A stretch of DNA of 6,597 bases from Variovorax sp. (GTDB lineage: Bacteria > Pseudomonadota > Gammaproteobacteria > Burkholderiales > Burkholderiaceae_C), in NCBI GenBank assembly GCA_028292835.1, contig JAQGLP010000020.1, positions 1-6,597 on the forward strand, written 5' to 3'. The translations under genes were made by a program, and so were the position numbers. Shown here piece by piece: positions 5,653 to 6,597 of this stretch. A model generated the notes under the pieces. It worked only from the letters and a program-made list of their open reading frames with translations, was not told where the DNA came from and made no database searches. How positions within the stretch are numbered: the first letter of the stretch is position 1; each line of letters opens with the position of its first letter.

Positions 5653-6597
5653 CATTCCGCGCACGACGAGTTTTCGCATCGCACTGCTCTTTCTGGCGGT
5701 GTTCGGCGCGGCGGCAGCGGCCGTCATTGCTTATCTGTACTGGCAGACGGCCGGTTATTTGGCACGCGAGGTCGATGTTGCGCTCACCGCGCAGATGGAT
5801 CGATGGGGCCAGCTGGCGCCGGATGCCCTGGTGCAGGAAGTGAGCCGGCGCACCGTGCGCGACACCGCGCTGCGGCAACCGGCCGCCGTCTTCTCGGCAT
5901 CGGGTGAACGCCTCGCGGGCGTGATCGATCCGGTACGGCAGATCGCTACTTATGACAGGCCCTTCGACATGCGCTTGAAGGGACCGGATGGCGATCGACC
6001 GATTCGCGCGGTCGCGCGCGTGCTCGATTCCGGGCTGGTGCTGGTCGCGGGGCAGGACGTGTATGCCATGCGCGAGTTCGACGAGTTGCTGGTGCACGCC
6101 ATGGGCGGCGCTGCCGCGCTGATCTTTCCCGCAGGGCTGATCGGCGCGCTCGCGCTGGGGCTCACGGCGACCCGCCGACTCGACGCGACCACCTGCGCCA
6201 TCGAACGCATTGTCGAAGGCCGGTTGAGCGAGCGCCTGCCCATAAGGGGCAACCACGACGACGTCGATCGGCTTGCAATCGTCGTGAACCGAATGCTCGA
6301 CGAGATCGAGCGCCTGCTGAGCGAGGTGAAGGGCGTGACCGACGATGTCGCGCACGACTTGCGGACGCCGCTCACGCGCATGCTCGCCGGCCTTGAATAT
6401 GCCGAGAACTACCCGTTGACGCGCGACGAATATGCCGAAGTGGTTGCGCAAACCGGCGCGCAGGCGCGGCTGCTGTTGCGCATGTTCCAAGCGCTGCTGC
6501 ATATCTCTGACATCGAGAATCGCGTGCAGCCCAGCGACCTCGTGCCGGTGTCGCTGGAGCGCATCGCCGCAGATGCGTTCGAACTCTTCGAGCCTGC
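5630..6597 (+). CDS. HisKA-type membrane sensor histidine kinase (partial, C-terminus missing)
   Basis: Inner-membrane sensor kinase; 322 codons are visible before the right edge. It begins MYSKQLRDIPRTTSFRIALL. TM1 lies at about residues 17-37, a periplasmic domain of about 120 residues at 38-157, and TM2 at about 159-179. A HAMP linker follows (ATRRLDATTCAIERIVEGRL, later DDVDRLAIVVNRMLDEIERL). The HisKA phosphoacceptor motif DDVAHDLRTPLTRM carries the predicted autophosphorylated H242. The N, G1, F and G2 boxes of the ATPase domain lie beyond the window. The periplasmic segment has no cysteine and one histidine (H156, next to TM2). Its RVLDSGLVLVAGQDVYAMRE part resembles the GxxLxVGRD motif common in proteobacterial drug- and stress-linked kinases. 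The ATG at 5630 has GAGGGG six bases upstream (5618-5623) and overlaps the regulator gene by 23 bases, implying translational coupling. The signal is unknown. Confidence 0.93.
   Translation, partial: MYSKQLRDIPRTTSFRIALLFLAVFGAAAAAVIAYLYWQTAGYLAREVDVALTAQMDRWGQLAPDALVQEVSRRTVRDTALRQPAAVFSASGERLAGVIDPVRQIATYDRPFDMRLKGPDGDRPIRAVARVLDSGLVLVAGQDVYAMREFDELLVHAMGGAAALIFPAGLIGALALGLTATRRLDATTCAIERIVEGRLSERLPIRGNHDDVDRLAIVVNRMLDEIERLLSEVKGVTDDVAHDLRTPLTRMLAGLEYAENYPLTRDEYAEVVAQTGAQARLLLRMFQALLHISDIENRVQPSDLVPVSLERIAADAFELFEP

Noticed and set aside
5636..6502. 288-codon open frame on the minus strand
   Set aside because: Antisense to the sensor kinase, whose HAMP and H-box are clear; the composition looks like a shadow frame.

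Overview
The window is a GC-rich, tightly packed chromosomal-type segment holding a tripartite RND efflux operon and its two-component regulators. High GC, G/C-biased third codon positions and the style of the sensor kinase and NodT-type outer membrane factor suggest a Gram-negative proteobacterium. Burkholderiales or a related beta-proteobacterium is my best guess, but the sequence alone does not prove it. No RNA genes, insertion sequences, CRISPR arrays or long repeats were seen, and no stretch over about 110 bp lacks a gene.

Layout. Positions 1-1478 (minus) hold the N-terminal half of an RND inner-membrane pump of the MdtB/MdtC type, cut by the left edge. Positions 1475-2683 (minus) encode an MdtA-like periplasmic adaptor, and 2680-4119 (minus) a NodT-type outer membrane lipoprotein channel. 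These three genes are joined by 4-base stop/start overlaps in the order outer membrane factor, adaptor, pump. A 107-bp gap with two dyad elements separates them from an OmpR-family response regulator on the same strand (4227-4922). Only 43 bp further on, a second OmpR-family response regulator runs the other way (4966-5652, plus). It overlaps by 23 bases a HisKA-type sensor kinase (5630 to the right edge), which is cut after the dimerization/phosphoacceptor domain.

How it works together (inference from family knowledge). The kinase senses a periplasmic or membrane signal and most simply phosphorylates the regulator it overlaps. The regulator at the head of the efflux operon has no kinase of its own in view, so it may share this kinase or use one elsewhere. 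One or both regulators would control the pump genes, probably through the gap at 4120-4226. The pump, adaptor and channel would form a drug or toxic-compound exporter spanning both membranes. Unlike E. coli mdtABC, which relies on the unlinked TolC, this operon carries its own outer membrane channel.

The individual genes belong to familiar families. The part most worth a second look is the regulatory layout: two divergent, paralogous response regulators with a single visible kinase, and a 43-bp divergent gap in which neither regulator has a convincing ribosome binding site.
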